58,126 nt of DNA from Acidimicrobiia bacterium (GCA_021296315.1 JAGWAO010000008.1:1-58126); one strand, 5' to 3'. Positions 24,253 to 34,048 are shown, counted from the first letter of the stretch. The notes: generated by a model from the letters alone, not told the origin. A program made the numbers and translations.

Positions 24253-26787
24253 GTGAGCGAGTTCCCCGCCAGCGCCAAGTGCGTGGTGATCGGGGCCGGC
24301 ATAGTCGGCAACTGTCTCGTAGGCCACTTGACCAAGCTCGGCTGGAACGACTTGGTGCTTGTCGACAAGGGACCCCTGCCCAACCCGGGCGGGTCGACCG
24401 GTCACGCATCGAATTTCATCTTCCCGGTGGACCACAACAAGGAGATGTGCCTGCTCGGCGTGCAGAGCGCCAACCAGTACCGGGACCTCGATCTGTCGGT
24501 CGACTCCGGCGGGATCGAGGTGGCCCGCACCCCCGACCGGATGGACGAGTTGCAGAGGCGCATGACCTCGGCAACCGCCTGGGGAGTGGAGGCCCACCTG
24601 CTCACCCCCGCAGAGGTCAGCGAACTGGTCCCCTTCGTCAACACCGACATCATCCTCGGGGGCTTCTACTGCCCGACGGTGTCGGTGGTGGACTCGCTCG
24701 AGACCGGCACCGTCATGCGCCGCCTGGCCGTCGACAACGGATGCCGGGTGCTGGCCAACACCGAGGTGCTCGACATTTGTACCGAGCCCGGCCCCAACCC
24801 CGGCGACCACACCGTCACCGCCGTGGTCACCGGCGCCGGAACCATCGAGACCGAGTACGTGGTAATCGCCTGCGGCGTGTGGTCCAACCGCCTGGCCAAT
24901 ATGGCCGGCGCCCATATCCCGCTCGTACCGGCCGTGCATCAGATGGCCGATGTCGGTCCCATGGACATCCTCGCCCAGACCGGCAACGAGATCGGCTACC
25001 CCATCGTGCGCGACATGGACACCTTCTGCTACGAGCGCCAGACCGCGGGCTCGATGGAGGTGGGCTCGTATGCCCATCGTCCCATCTTCCACCATCCCGA
25101 CGACATCCCCTCCAACGAGGAGGCCGCGCTCTCGCCGACGGAGATGCCGTTCACTCCCGACGACTTCGACCCCCAGATGGAGCAGGCCATCGAGCTCATG
25201 GACATGCTGGGCGACGCCGAGATCAAGTACGCCATCAACGGCCTGCTGTCGCTTACGCCCGACGCCATGCCGTGCCTGGGCGAGGTCCCCGAGGTGCGCA
25301 ACCTGTGGTCGGCCGCCGCGGTGTGGGTCAAGGAGGGTCCGGGCATGGCCCAGGTGGTGGCCGAGTGGATGACCTTCGGCTATCCCCGGGTGATCGACGC
25401 CCACGGAGCTGACATCGCCCGCTTCTACCCCGAGGAGCGTCCCGACGAACACATCTGGGCCCGCTCCGCCGAGCACTTCAACAAGACCTACGGCATCGTC
25501 CACCCCGCCGAGCAGTGGGAGAGCCGCCGCAACCTGCGGGTCGGGCCCTACTTCTCGCGCCAGGAGGACCTGGGCGCCTTCTTCTTCCAGGCCCGCACCT
25601 GGGAGCGGCCCCAGTGGTTCGAGTCCAACGCCGACCTCGTGGAGCGCTACGGGCTGGAGGAGCGGGAGGTCGAGTGGGACAACCGCTGGTGGAGCCCGAT
25701 AACCAACGCCGAGCATCTCAACCTGCGGGACAACTGCGGGCTGGTCGACCTGAGCGCGTTCCAGATCTACGAGCTGATCGGGCCGGGCGCGGTCGCCTAC
25801 GCCGACCGCCTCGCGGTCAACAGGATCGATGTTGGTGTCGGCCGATCCATCTACACGCCGTGGCTCACCCCCGACGGCGGCTTCCACTCCGACCTGACCA
25901 TGATGCGCATGGCCGAGGACCGGGTCCGGATCGTGACCGGCGTATTCGACGGCGGCCGCGACGAGTTCTGGACGCGCCGCCACATGCCGGCGGACGGATC
26001 GGTGAGCTTCGCCAACATCACCGACGAGATCACGACCCTCGGCCTGTGGGGACCCAACGCCCCGGCGGTGCTGGGCGCGCTGTGCGACGCCGACCTGAGC
26101 CAGGCCGGATCGCCCTACGGCTCGCTGGTCGACGTCGAGCTCGACTGCGGCACTGGCCGGCCCGTGGCCGCCACCCTGTTCCGCATCTCCTACGTGGGCG
26201 ACACCGGCTGGGAGATCTACCTGCGATGGGACGACGGCCCCGCGGTGTGGGACGCGCTGATGCGGGTCGGCGCCGACTACGGGCTGCGGCCCACCGGTGG
26301 CGGCGTGTACGGCACCTCCGGCCGCCTCGAGAAGGGCTACCGCCTCATGGGCGCCGAGCTCGAGAGCGAGTACAACCCACTGGAGGCCGGCCTGGCCCGG
26401 CCCCGGGTGAAGGCCGCCGACTTCATCGGCAAGGAGGCCTACCTGGCCGCCCGTGAAGCGGGCGACCCCGAGGTGCGGATGTGCGTGCTGACGGTCGAGG
26501 ACCTGCACGACGCCCGGGGCCGCAAGCGCTACATGCAGGGCGGCAACGAGCCCATCCTCACCGGCGACGGCGAGCGCATCGTCGACTCCCACGGCCGGGT
26601 GTCGAGGGTCACCACCGCCGGCCCCGGCCCCTCGGTGGGCAAGCACCTGCTGATGGGCTACCTGCCCTCGGAGATGGCCGCGCCCGGCACCGAACTTCAG
26701 GTCATGTACATGAACGAGCTGTTCCCGGTGCGGGTGGCGGGCACCGGCGCGGTGTTCGACCCCGACGACTCCCGCATGAAGAGCTAG
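24253..26787 (+). CDS. Dimethylglycine/sarcosine dehydrogenase-like FAD protein with GcvT-like C-terminus
   Basis: An 844-residue demethylating dehydrogenase. The N-terminal half is a DAO-type FAD domain (CVVIGAGIVGNCLVGHL); the histidine in GGSTGHASNF sits where relatives carry FAD bound covalently to His. The C-terminal half (about 430-844) is a THF-binding aminomethyltransferase-like domain, with LEKGYRLMGAEL, YNPLEAGL and DFIGKEAYL. It should oxidise an N-methyl group, hand it to THF as methylene-THF and pass electrons to ETF, encoded just downstream. I choose GTG 24253 because AGGAGG at 24240-24245 is too close to the ATG at 24247. Dimethylglycine versus sarcosine cannot be decided by eye. 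Confidence 0.85.
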   Translation: MSEFPASAKCVVIGAGIVGNCLVGHLTKLGWNDLVLVDKGPLPNPGGSTGHASNFIFPVDHNKEMCLLGVQSANQYRDLDLSVDSGGIEVARTPDRMDELQRRMTSATAWGVEAHLLTPAEVSELVPFVNTDIILGGFYCPTVSVVDSLETGTVMRRLAVDNGCRVLANTEVLDICTEPGPNPGDHTVTAVVTGAGTIETEYVVIACGVWSNRLANMAGAHIPLVPAVHQMADVGPMDILAQTGNEIGYPIVRDMDTFCYERQTAGSMEVGSYAHRPIFHHPDDIPSNEEAALSPTEMPFTPDDFDPQMEQAIELMDMLGDAEIKYAINGLLSLTPDAMPCLGEVPEVRNLWSAAAVWVKEGPGMAQVVAEWMTFGYPRVIDAHGADIARFYPEERPDEHIWARSAEHFNKTYGIVHPAEQWESRRNLRVGPYFSRQEDLGAFFFQARTWERPQWFESNADLVERYGLEEREVEWDNRWWSPITNAEHLNLRDNCGLVDLSAFQIYELIGPGAVAYADRLAVNRIDVGVGRSIYTPWLTPDGGFHSDLTMMRMAEDRVRIVTGVFDGGRDEFWTRRHMPADGSVSFANITDEITTLGLWGPNAPAVLGALCDADLSQAGSPYGSLVDVELDCGTGRPVAATLFRISYVGDTGWEIYLRWDDGPAVWDALMRVGADYGLRPTGGGVYGTSGRLEKGYRLMGAELESEYNPLEAGLARPRVKAADFIGKEAYLAAREAGDPEVRMCVLTVEDLHDARGRKRYMQGGNEPILTGDGERIVDSHGRVSRVTTAGPGPSVGKHLLMGYLPSEMAAPGTELQVMYMNELFPVRVAGTGAVFDPDDSRMKS

Positions 26788-26799
26788 CAGGACACCGGC

Positions 26800-27564
26800 A
26801 TGCGGGTCCTGTGCTGCGTGAAGCGGGTGCCGGCTCCCGGCGCGAAGATCAACGTCACCGCCGACGGCCTGGCCGTCGACGCCGCCCACCTGGGCTTCAC
26901 CACCAGCCCCCACGAGGAGTGCGGCGTGGAGGAGGCCGTGCAGATCGCCGAGCGCACCGGCGGAGAAGTGACCGTGCTCACGCTGGGTCCGGCCGAGGCC
27001 GCCGAGCAGTTGCGCTACGCGGCCTCGGTGGGCGCCCACCTCGGCGTGCTCGTCTCCACCGACGGTGCAGCCTGGGATCCCCAGCGCACCGCCCGAGCCC
27101 TGACCGCGGCCATCGAGTCGCTGGAGGCCGGCAGCGGAGCCTTCGACCTGATCCTGTTCGGCAATGAGTCGGCCGACTCGGGCGGCTTCCAGGTGGGAGT
27201 GCGGGTCGCCTATGCGCTGGGCCGCCCCATCGTCAACGGCATCAAGGGGATCGAGGTGGACGGCCCGGTCGTGCGGGCCCGCCGCGAGATCGACGGCGGC
27301 TTCGAGGTGTACGAAATGGACCTGCCCGCCGCGCTCGGCGTGAAGGAGGGCATCAACCTGCCCCGCTACCCGACCATGAGAGGACGCCTGGCGTCCAAGA
27401 AGCTGGAGATCACCACGCTCGTACTCGACGCCGCCGGTGGTGATCAGGCGCTGGTCCGCCTGCACCGCCCGACCGAGACCGTGTCGCAGACCGTGATCCT
27501 CGGCGACGGCCCCGACGCCGCCCCCGCCGCCGTCGACGTGCTCGAAGAACTGGGGCTGGTGTGA
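26800..27564 (+). CDS. etfB: Electron transfer flavoprotein, beta subunit
   Basis: A 254-residue ETF beta subunit (AMP-binding partner of EtfA). Starts MRVLCCVKRVPAPGAKI as the family does; ADSGGFQVGVRVAYALGRP corresponds to the nucleotide-binding region and LPRYPTMRGRLASKK to the family signature near residue 190. It begins 12 bases after the dehydrogenase gene and its stop overlaps the etfA start. The location makes it the dedicated acceptor for the N-methyl dehydrogenase. The ETF:quinone oxidoreductase is not in the window. Confidence 0.92.
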   Translation: MRVLCCVKRVPAPGAKINVTADGLAVDAAHLGFTTSPHEECGVEEAVQIAERTGGEVTVLTLGPAEAAEQLRYAASVGAHLGVLVSTDGAAWDPQRTARALTAAIESLEAGSGAFDLILFGNESADSGGFQVGVRVAYALGRPIVNGIKGIEVDGPVVRARREIDGGFEVYEMDLPAALGVKEGINLPRYPTMRGRLASKKLEITTLVLDAAGGDQALVRLHRPTETVSQTVILGDGPDAAPAAVDVLEELGLV

Positions 27565-28565
27565 TGCTGCTGGTGGTGCTCGAGCACGACCGGGGCACCC
27601 TCGGCGAGCCCGCCCGGGAGGCGCTCACCTTCGGGCGGACCCTGGCCGCCAAGATGGGCGTCGAGATGCACGCGTTGGCCATCGGGGCCGGCGCGCCGGC
27701 AACCGAGCAGGTCGCGGCCGCCTCCGGCGACCACGGCGCCGCTCGGCTGTACACCGTGGACCACGACTTGCTGAGCGACTTCGGTCCCGAGGCGTGGGGC
27801 CAGTCGCTGGTCCAGGTCATCAACACGCTCCAACCCGGCGCGGTGCTGGCCTGCGGCAGCGAGCGGGGCAACGAGGTGATGGCCCAGGCCGCGGCTCGCC
27901 TCGACTGGCCGTTCGTCGCCAACTGCACCGACATCATCCCGCCCGCCGGCGGGGGCGGGCAGTGGTCCATGACCCGCATCCAGTGGGGAGGATCGCTGCT
28001 GGAGGACGCCACCCTCACCACCGGCACCGCGCTGCTCACCTGCGGCCTGCACACGGTGGCCTCTGCACCGGTCGAGCCCGCGCCCGTCGCGCCCCCCGAG
28101 ACTCAGGCCGTGGCGGTGGAGTTGGACGCCGCCTTGGCCCGCACCGTGGTCAAGGACCGGGTCGTGCTGGAGGCCGGCGTCACCCTGCCCACCGCGCCGG
28201 TGGTGGTGGGCGGCGGCCGCGGCGTCGGCTCCGCCGAGGGGTTCGCCCCGCTGGAGGAGTTGGCCGAGCTGCTGGGCGGACGGGTCGGCTGCAGCCGGGC
28301 CGTCACCAACAACGGCTGGCGGCCGCACTCCGACCAGGTCGGTCAGACCGGCACCCGCATCGCCCCGGAGATCTACATCGCCTCGGGCATCTCCGGAGCC
28401 ATCCAGCACTGGGTGGGCGCCATGGGCTCGAAGCACATCCTGGCCATCAACATCGACCCCGAAGCCAACATGGTGGTCAAGGCGAACTGGGCCGTGATCG
28501 GCGACCTGCACCAGGTCATACCGGCGATCTCCGCCGAGATCCGCCGCCGACGGGACCGGCCATGA
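27564..28565 (+). CDS. etfA: Electron transfer flavoprotein, alpha subunit
   Basis: A 333-residue ETF alpha subunit, carrying the FAD that shuttles electrons. The C-terminal FAD domain is clear: [40 protein letters not shown] and [10 protein letters not shown] start at ATG 27564 (TGATG overlap with etfB); GTG 27561 is the alternative. The stop is linked to the iclR gene by an 8-codon ORF. Works with EtfB to accept electrons from the upstream dehydrogenase. Confidence 0.93.
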   Translation: MLLVVLEHDRGTLGEPAREALTFGRTLAAKMGVEMHALAIGAGAPATEQVAAASGDHGAARLYTVDHDLLSDFGPEAWGQSLVQVINTLQPGAVLACGSERGNEVMAQAAARLDWPFVANCTDIIPPAGGGGQWSMTRIQWGGSLLEDATLTTGTALLTCGLHTVASAPVEPAPVAPPETQAVAVELDAALARTVVKDRVVLEAGVTLPTAPVVVGGGRGVGSAEGFAPLEELAELLGGRVGCSRAVTNNGWRPHSDQVGQTGTRIAPEIYIASGISGAIQHWVGAMGSKHILAINIDPEANMVVKANWAVIGDLHQVIPAISAEIRRRRDRP

Positions 28566-28588
28566 CCGAACTTAGGCTGCTGCCGTGA
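28562..28588 (+). CDS. 8-codon relay ORF between etfA and iclR
   Basis: Begins with an ATG inside the etfA stop (ATGA, 28562-28565), encodes MTELRLLP and ends in a TGA overlapping the GTG start of the IclR gene (GTGA, 28585-28588). One of several such links in the window. Confidence 0.35.
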   Translation: MTELRLLP

Positions 28589-29328
28589 CTGTGCAGTCGA
28601 TCAAGAGGTCGTTCGCGCTGCTGCGAGCGCTGGCGCTGGGTCCCGTGGGCGTCACCGAACTGGCCGAGCGGGTCGACCTACCCAAGAGCACAGTGGCCCG
28701 CCTGCTGGCCTCCCTTGAGGAGGAGCAGGCCGTCGAACAGACCGAGGCCGGCGGCGAGTACCGGCTGGGCTCAGGACTGATCGACCTGGCCGGATCGGCT
28801 CCCCGGGGCCGCAACCTGGTGGCCGCGGCCCGGCCCCACCTGCTGGAGCTGGCCGAGAGCCTCGACGAGGTCGCGGGGCTGTCGATCATCGACGGCGGGC
28901 AGGTCTACTACCTCGACCAGACCGAGTCCTCCTCCAACATCCAGGTGCGGGACTGGACCGGCGAGCACGCCCCGCTGCACGCCGTGCCCTCGGGCCTGGT
29001 GATCCTCGCCCACCAGCGCCCCGACTTCATCAATCGGTACCTGGCCGCGCCGCTGGTCCAGTGCACGCCCTGGACCGTGACCGATGCCGATGAGCTGCGG
29101 GACCGCCTCGAGCAGATCCGCAGCATCGGATACGCCTGGGTGTATGAGGAGTTCGCCGAGGAGCTCAACTCGGTGGCCGCCCCGGTATTCGAGAGCGGGG
29201 GCAGCGTGGAGGCTGCCCTGCACGTCCACGGGCCCGCGTACCGGTTCCCGAACCCCGACGACACCCACGACCTCGGCATGGCGGTGATCGAGGCGGCCGG
29301 CCGCCTCTCGATGCAACTATCGGACTGA
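28585..29328 (+). CDS. IclR-family transcriptional regulator
   Basis: A 247-residue IclR-type regulator: N-terminal winged helix-turn-helix (residues about 1-60; [22 protein letters not shown]) and a C-terminal effector domain ([15 protein letters not shown], then [11 protein letters not shown] and [20 protein letters not shown]). GTG start overlapping the relay ORF after etfA, so it is made with the demethylation operon. It is the obvious local candidate to bind the GGAA/TTCC-type palindromes upstream of folD and fhs, since IclR proteins often recognise such sites. That link is inference. It converges with proS across three tandem 17-base repeats. Confidence 0.85.
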   Translation: MTVQSIKRSFALLRALALGPVGVTELAERVDLPKSTVARLLASLEEEQAVEQTEAGGEYRLGSGLIDLAGSAPRGRNLVAAARPHLLELAESLDEVAGLSIIDGGQVYYLDQTESSSNIQVRDWTGEHAPLHAVPSGLVILAHQRPDFINRYLAAPLVQCTPWTVTDADELRDRLEQIRSIGYAWVYEEFAEELNSVAAPVFESGGSVEAALHVHGPAYRFPNPDDTHDLGMAVIEAAGRLSMQLSD

Positions 29329-29329
29329 G

Positions 29330-29380
29330 TTCCGGGCGCCGGTCAGCTCTGGGCGCCGATCAGCTCCGGGCGCCGGTCAG
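29330..29380. repeat. Three tandem 17 bp repeats between iclR and proS
   Basis: Units of the form CTCCGGGCGCCGGTCAG at 29330, 29347 and 29364, each containing a GGCGCC-type palindrome, filling the space between convergent genes and covering the proS stop codon. May act as a bidirectional transcription barrier. Confidence 0.7.
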
Positions 29381-31086
29381 GATCGGGTGTCGGCCAGGCG
29401 AGCGGCCACCTGGGGCGCGGCGTCCCCGATCGCGAGCCGCTCCGTCTCGCCGGTGGCCCGCTCAGTCAGTTCGACCTCGCCGCCGGCCACGGCACGGCCC
29501 GCGGTGATCCGCCAGGGGATGCCGACCAGCTCGGCGTCGGCGAACTTCACCCCTGCCCGGGCGTCGCGGTCGTCCAGCAGCACCTCCACGCCGAGCGCCC
29601 GCAGCTCGCCGTAGATCTGCTCGGCCGCGGCCACCGCGTCGTCGTCGCGCATGCTGGCCACGGTGATCACCGTCTCGTAGGGCGCCACCGCCACCGGCCA
29701 GATGAGGCCCCGGTCGTCGTGGTGCACCTCTGCCACCGCGGCCATGGCCCGGCCGATGCCGATGCCGTAGGAGCCCATGGTGATGGTGCGCTCCACCCCG
29801 TCGGCGTCCAGCACGGTGGCTCCCATGGCCTCGGCGTAGCGGCGGCCCAGCTTGAAGATGTGGCCGGTCTCGATGCAGCGCACCACCTCAAGGGGTTGGC
29901 CGCAGTTCACACACGGCTCCCCGGCCGACACCTCCCGCAGGTCGAGCCACTCGTCCACCGAGATGTCGCGGTCGACGTCCACACCGGAGAAGTGCCAGTT
30001 GTCGGTGTTGGCGCCGGTGGCCAGGTTGCGCCGCCCTCTCAGCGCTTGGTCGGCCACGATCCGCAGATCCTTCACTCCCACCGCGCCCAGTGAGCCGGGA
30101 TGGGCGCCCAGGCGCTCCAGGGTCTCGGACGCCTCGGCCGGGCGGATGTCGACCGCCCGGGTGCCGTCGGCCAGCTTCTGGAGGTTGAGCTGGTGGTCGC
30201 CCCGCACCAGGGCCAGTGTCATCGTCCCGTCGACCACCATGACCATGGTCTTGATCTGGCGGTGGGCGGGCGCGCCGCCCTCGACCGTCTCCAGCGCGGC
30301 AATGGTGCGCACCCCTGGGGTCGGGAACCGCAGAAGATCGGCGCTGGTGTCGCCATCGTCGACCGGCGCCAGCGTCGAGGTGGCCCTCTCCACGTTGGCC
30401 GCGTAGCCGCAGCCACCGCAGCGGGCGATGTCGTCCTCGCCGGCGGGGGAGGGCACCATGAACTCGACCGACCCGGTGCCGCCCATCATGCCCGATGACG
30501 CCTGCACCGCGATCGCGTCGAGCGAGAGCCGCTGGAAGGTCCGGATGTAGGCCTCCCGATGGATCTCGAAGGCGTGGTCCAGTCCGGCGTCGTCGAGGTC
30601 GAAGGAGTAGCTGTCCTTCATGGCGAACTCGCGCACCCGCAGCAGGCCCGACTTGGGCCGGGGCTCGTCGCGGAACTTCCATTGGATCTGGTACCAGATC
30701 TGGGGCAGCGACCGGTACGAGGTGATCTCCCTGGCGATTTCGCTGAACACCTCCTCATGGGTCATGCCCAGCGCCAGGTCGGCCTCCCTGCGGTCCTGGA
30801 GCCGGAACATCTCGGGGCCCACCGACTCCCAGCGGCCCGAGCGCTGCCAGATCGAGGCCGGGTGCATGGCCGGCAGCAGGAACTCCTGCGCGCCGATCTC
30901 CTCCATGCCGAGGCGCACGATGTCCTCGACCTTGTCGTGCACCCGCAGCCCCAGCGGCAGCAGCGAGTAGTGGCCGGCGTGAAGCTGGCGGATGAACCCG
31001 CCCCGCACCAGCAGCTTGTGGCTGGCCGCCTCGGCGTCGGCGGGCGCGTCGCGCAGCGTCGGGACGAACAGCTTCGACCATCTCAT
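29377..31086 (-). CDS. proS: Prolyl-tRNA synthetase (bacterial type)
   Basis: A 569-residue class II aminoacyl-tRNA synthetase charging tRNA-Pro. Motif 2 region WKFRDEPRPKSGLLRVREF, then the editing (INS) domain at about residues 225-385, motif 3 MGSYGIGIGRAM, and a C-terminal anticodon-binding domain (VITVASMRDDDAV onward). CGGCGYAANVE and EPCVNCGQPLE are typical of the bacterial form. Start ATG 31086 gives the standard N-terminus MRWSKLFVPTLR. Housekeeping gene, divergent from the BKACE gene. Confidence 0.96.
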   Translation of the reverse strand: MRWSKLFVPTLRDAPADAEAASHKLLVRGGFIRQLHAGHYSLLPLGLRVHDKVEDIVRLGMEEIGAQEFLLPAMHPASIWQRSGRWESVGPEMFRLQDRREADLALGMTHEEVFSEIAREITSYRSLPQIWYQIQWKFRDEPRPKSGLLRVREFAMKDSYSFDLDDAGLDHAFEIHREAYIRTFQRLSLDAIAVQASSGMMGGTGSVEFMVPSPAGEDDIARCGGCGYAANVERATSTLAPVDDGDTSADLLRFPTPGVRTIAALETVEGGAPAHRQIKTMVMVVDGTMTLALVRGDHQLNLQKLADGTRAVDIRPAEASETLERLGAHPGSLGAVGVKDLRIVADQALRGRRNLATGANTDNWHFSGVDVDRDISVDEWLDLREVSAGEPCVNCGQPLEVVRCIETGHIFKLGRRYAEAMGATVLDADGVERTITMGSYGIGIGRAMAAVAEVHHDDRGLIWPVAVAPYETVITVASMRDDDAVAAAEQIYGELRALGVEVLLDDRDARAGVKFADAELVGIPWRITAGRAVAGGEVELTERATGETERLAIGDAAPQVAARLADTRS

Positions 31087-31182
31087 GGCCCGTCACCGTA
31101 TCTACTCGCGCACCCCCGGACGCGCGCCGTCGACCTGCGCCATCGACCCCGAGCGGGGGAAGCCTGACCGGACCGGGAGCGG

Positions 31183-31188
31183 TAGGGT
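31183..31188 (+). promoter_or_regulatory. -10 box TAGGGT, probable leaderless promoter
   Basis: TAGGGT, seven bases, then GTG at 31196. The same hexamer and spacing precede the FMN dehydrogenase start at 40437. Confidence 0.45.
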
Positions 31189-31195
31189 TGCAGTG

Positions 31196-32077
31196 GTGAA
31201 CCGCAACCCGATCATCACCTGCGCGGTGACCGGTGCGGGCGATACCGCGGGCAAGCACCCCGATCTGCCGATCACGCCCACCCAGATCGCGACGGCCGCC
31301 CTGGAGGCGGCCGATGCCGGTGCGGCCATCGTGCACATCCACGTGCGCGATCCGGCCACCGGCAAGGGTGCCCGGGACGTGGACCTGTACCGCCAGGCAT
31401 TGCAGCAGGTGAGGGCGGCCAACCCCGACGTGATCATCAACACCACCGCGGGCATGGGCGGCGACCTGCTGATCGGCGATCCCAACCCGTTCGACTTCGG
31501 GTCCGAGGGCACCGACCTGGTCAGCGGCCTGGAGCGCCTCGCCCATGTGGAGGCCCTGCGGCCCGACATGTGCAGCATCGACTGCGGCACGCTCAACTTC
31601 GGCGAGGGCCACCAGGTGTACGTGAGCACCCCGAACATGATCCGCGACATGGCCAAGCGGGTGCGGGAACTCGGAGTCAAGCCCGAGCTCGAGATCTTCG
31701 ACACCGGCCACCTGTGGCTGGCCAGCACCCTCGTGGACGAGGGCCTGGTCGCCGATCCGCCCTGGATCCAGCTGTGCACCGGCATCCCCTACGGCATGCC
31801 CAACGATGTGGGCCTGCTCGCCGCGCTGACCCGCCTGCTTCCCGCCGGCGCCGAGTTCACCACCTTCGCGCTGTCGGCCCAGCAGGTCCCGTGGGTGGCC
31901 CAGGCCATGCTGCTCGGCGGCCACATCAGAGTCGGCCTGGAGGACAACCTGTACCTGGCCCGCGGCGTTTTTGCCTCCAATGCCGATCTCGTGAATCGGG
32001 CGCGAGAGGTAGTGGAGGCAATGGGGGGCAGAATTCAGTCCCCGGACCAGGCGCGTGACACGCTGTCACTAGGCTGA
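31196..32077 (+). CDS. Beta-keto acid cleavage enzyme (BKACE, DUF849)
   Basis: A 293-residue BKACE-family TIM-barrel enzyme; members split a beta-keto acid with acetyl-CoA into a CoA ester and acetoacetate. Zinc ligands are in VHIHVRDP; MCSIDCGTLNFG, ELEIFDTGHLW and HIRVGLEDNLYL are family hallmarks. I start at GTG 31196, fitting the N-terminus NRNPIITCAVTGAG; GTG 31193 is equally possible. Some BKACEs cleave 3-dehydrocarnitine to glycine betaine, which would feed the neighbouring demethylation genes, but no sequence feature proves this substrate. Followed 39 bases later by the formate dehydrogenase genes. Confidence 0.88.
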   Translation: MNRNPIITCAVTGAGDTAGKHPDLPITPTQIATAALEAADAGAAIVHIHVRDPATGKGARDVDLYRQALQQVRAANPDVIINTTAGMGGDLLIGDPNPFDFGSEGTDLVSGLERLAHVEALRPDMCSIDCGTLNFGEGHQVYVSTPNMIRDMAKRVRELGVKPELEIFDTGHLWLASTLVDEGLVADPPWIQLCTGIPYGMPNDVGLLAALTRLLPAGAEFTTFALSAQQVPWVAQAMLLGGHIRVGLEDNLYLARGVFASNADLVNRAREVVEAMGGRIQSPDQARDTLSLG

Positions 32078-32116
32078 GGTCCGGGCCGAGCGCTGATAGC
32101 AGGAGGGAAGGGGCAG

Positions 32117-34027
32117 ATGGGCGGAAAGTCCTACGACAAGCGGCTGCCGCGGCTGATCACTCCGATGGTGCGCGACAACGGGCGGCTGCGTCCCGCCACC
32201 TGGGACGAGGCCCTCGACCGGGCCGCCGACGGGTTCCGGGCCGTGCTCGACCGCCACGGGCCGGACGGCTTCGGCATGTTCAGCTGTTCCAAGGCCACCA
32301 ACGAGATGAACTACGCCGCCCAGAAGTTCATCCGCACGGCCATAGGGTCGAACAACATCGACTCCTGCAACCGAACTTGACACGCTCCCTCCGTCGTCGG
32401 TCTGGCGACAGTGTTCGGAGCGGACACCGAGGTCGAGCAGGCCGACGTCATCCTGCTGTGGGGCTCCAACGCCCGTGAGGCCCACCCGATCTTCTTCCAC
32501 CACGTCCTCGAGGGGCTCGCCAACGGCGCCCGCATGTACGCCATCGACCCCCGCCGCACCTCGTCGGCCAAGTTCGCCGACCGCTGGCTGGGGCTGTCGG
32601 TGGGCACCGACATCGCGCTGGCCAACGCCATGGGGCGCGAGATCATCGCGGCCGGGCTGCACAACCCCGACTTCATCGCCCGTTCCACCCAGGGTTTCGA
32701 GGCCTACGCGGCCCATGTCGAGTCGTACACCCTCGGCTGGGCCGCCGAACAGACCGGCGTGCCGGCCGAGGCCATCCGCGACATGGCCCACGCCTACGCC
32801 ACCGCACCCAAGGCCCAGATCCTGTGGACCCTGGGCATCACCGAGCACCACAACGCGGTCGACAACGTGGTGTCGCTCTGCAACCTGGCCCTGCTCACCG
32901 GCCATGTGGGCCGGTGGGGCTCGGGACTGTGCCCCCTGCGGGGCCAGAACAACGTGCAGGGCGGCGGCGACATGGGCGCCATACCCAACAAGTTCCCCGG
33001 CTTCCAGGACGTGGCCGACGACGAGGTGAGAGCCAAGTTCGAGGCCGCCTACGGCACCGAGCTCAACGGCGTGCCCGGCAAGCACCTGACGCTGATGTTC
33101 GAGGCCATGGAGGCCGGCGAGCTGCGGGCCTGCTACGTGATCGGCGAGAACCCGGCCGACTCCGAGGCCGACGTCGAGCACGCCCGCAAGCTGCTGGCCG
33201 GACTGGACATCCTGGTCGTGCAGGACATCTTCATGACCCGCACCGCCGAGATGGCCGACGTGGTGCTGCCCGCCTCGGTGGCATGGGCCGAGTCCGAGGG
33301 CACGGTCACCTCCAGCGAGCGACGGGTGCAGCGGGTCCGTCCCGCGGTGCCGCCGCCGGGCCAGGCCCGCCACGACATCGACATCATCGGCGAGATGGCC
33401 CGCCGCCTCGGCGTCGACTGGGGCCATCCCAGCTCCCGGGAGCTGTGGGACGAGATGCGGTCGATGTCGCCCATGCACGCCGGCATGTCCTGGGAGCGCC
33501 TGGAGGCCTCCGGCGGGCTCCAGTGGCCCTGCGGCAGCGAGGACGACCCGGGCTCGGAGTTCCTCCACGGCTGGCTGTGGGCCGACGACCTGGAGGGCCA
33601 CGATCCGGCGCCGTTCAGCATCACCCACCACGCCCCGCCCAAGGAGGAGCTCAGCGACGAGTTCCCGCTGCGGCTCACCACCGGCCGGGCGCTCGACTCC
33701 TACAACACCGGGGTGCAGTCGGGCGGCTACGCCTCCCCCATCCGCTACGGCGACGCCATCGACGTCAACCCGGCCGACGCGGCCGAGCTCGGCGTGGCCG
33801 ACGGGGAGCGGGTGCTGGTCAGCTCGCCCCGGGGATCGGTGGAGATGGACGTCCGCCTGCAGCCTGACATACCCACCGGTCTCACCTTCACTACGTTCCA
33901 TTTCCCAGAGCTGGTGGACGCCAACGTGTTGACCAACGACGAGTGGGACCCCCGCTCGGGTACGGCAGAGTTCAAGGCGGCCGCCATCCGCATCTCCAAG
34001 CTCGAGCCGGAACCCGCCCCCGCCTAG
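32117..34027 (+). CDS. fdhA: Formate dehydrogenase catalytic subunit, Sec-containing, lacking the N-terminal FeS domain
   Basis: One gene of 636 residues interrupted by an in-frame TGA at 32378-32380, read as selenocysteine 88: DSCNRT-U-HAPSVVGLATVFG continues the family active site exactly. Sec ligates molybdenum/tungsten in the bis-pterin cofactor and oxidises formate to CO2. Other blocks are VILLWGSNAREAHP, GQNNVQGGGDMGA, RTAEMADVVLPAS and a C-terminal cofactor domain (LRLTTGRALDSYN). The usual first domain with the CxxCxxxC [4Fe-4S] site is absent: the protein starts at the linker LPRLITPMVRDNGRLRPATWDEAL. That domain is the C-terminus of the gene at 35939. Start ATG 32117 follows AAGGGG. 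A SECIS-like hairpin lies directly after the TGA. Confidence 0.9.
32378..32422 (+). promoter_or_regulatory. UGA(Sec) codon with bacterial SECIS-like hairpin
   Basis: TGA at 32378-32380 is followed by a stem CGCTCC (32383-32388) / GGAGCG (32417-32422) and an apical stem GTCG (32393-32396) / CGAC (32406-32409) closing the loop TCGGTCTGG. The loop contains GGTCTG, like the SelB-binding loop of E. coli fdhF, at a similar distance from the UGA. The decoding genes selA-D are not in the window. Confidence 0.75.
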
Positions 34028-34048
34028 CGAATGACCGACGTACCCACA

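Noticed and set aside
24157-27465. A 1102-codon minus-strand open frame
   Set aside because: Antisense shadow of the dehydrogenase and etfB genes; low-complexity His/Gly/Val/Ala-rich translation with no family features. Several other long antisense frames (for example 15195-17387 and 49143-50531) are rejected for the same reason.
29330-29380. CRISPR-like array
   Set aside because: Units are directly adjacent without spacers; simple tandem repeats. The same holds for 18592-18651.
32117-32380. A separate 87-residue protein ending at TGA, followed by another gene starting at 32411
   Set aside because: Homology continues through the TGA at the known Sec site and a SECIS-like hairpin follows, so it is one selenoprotein gene.
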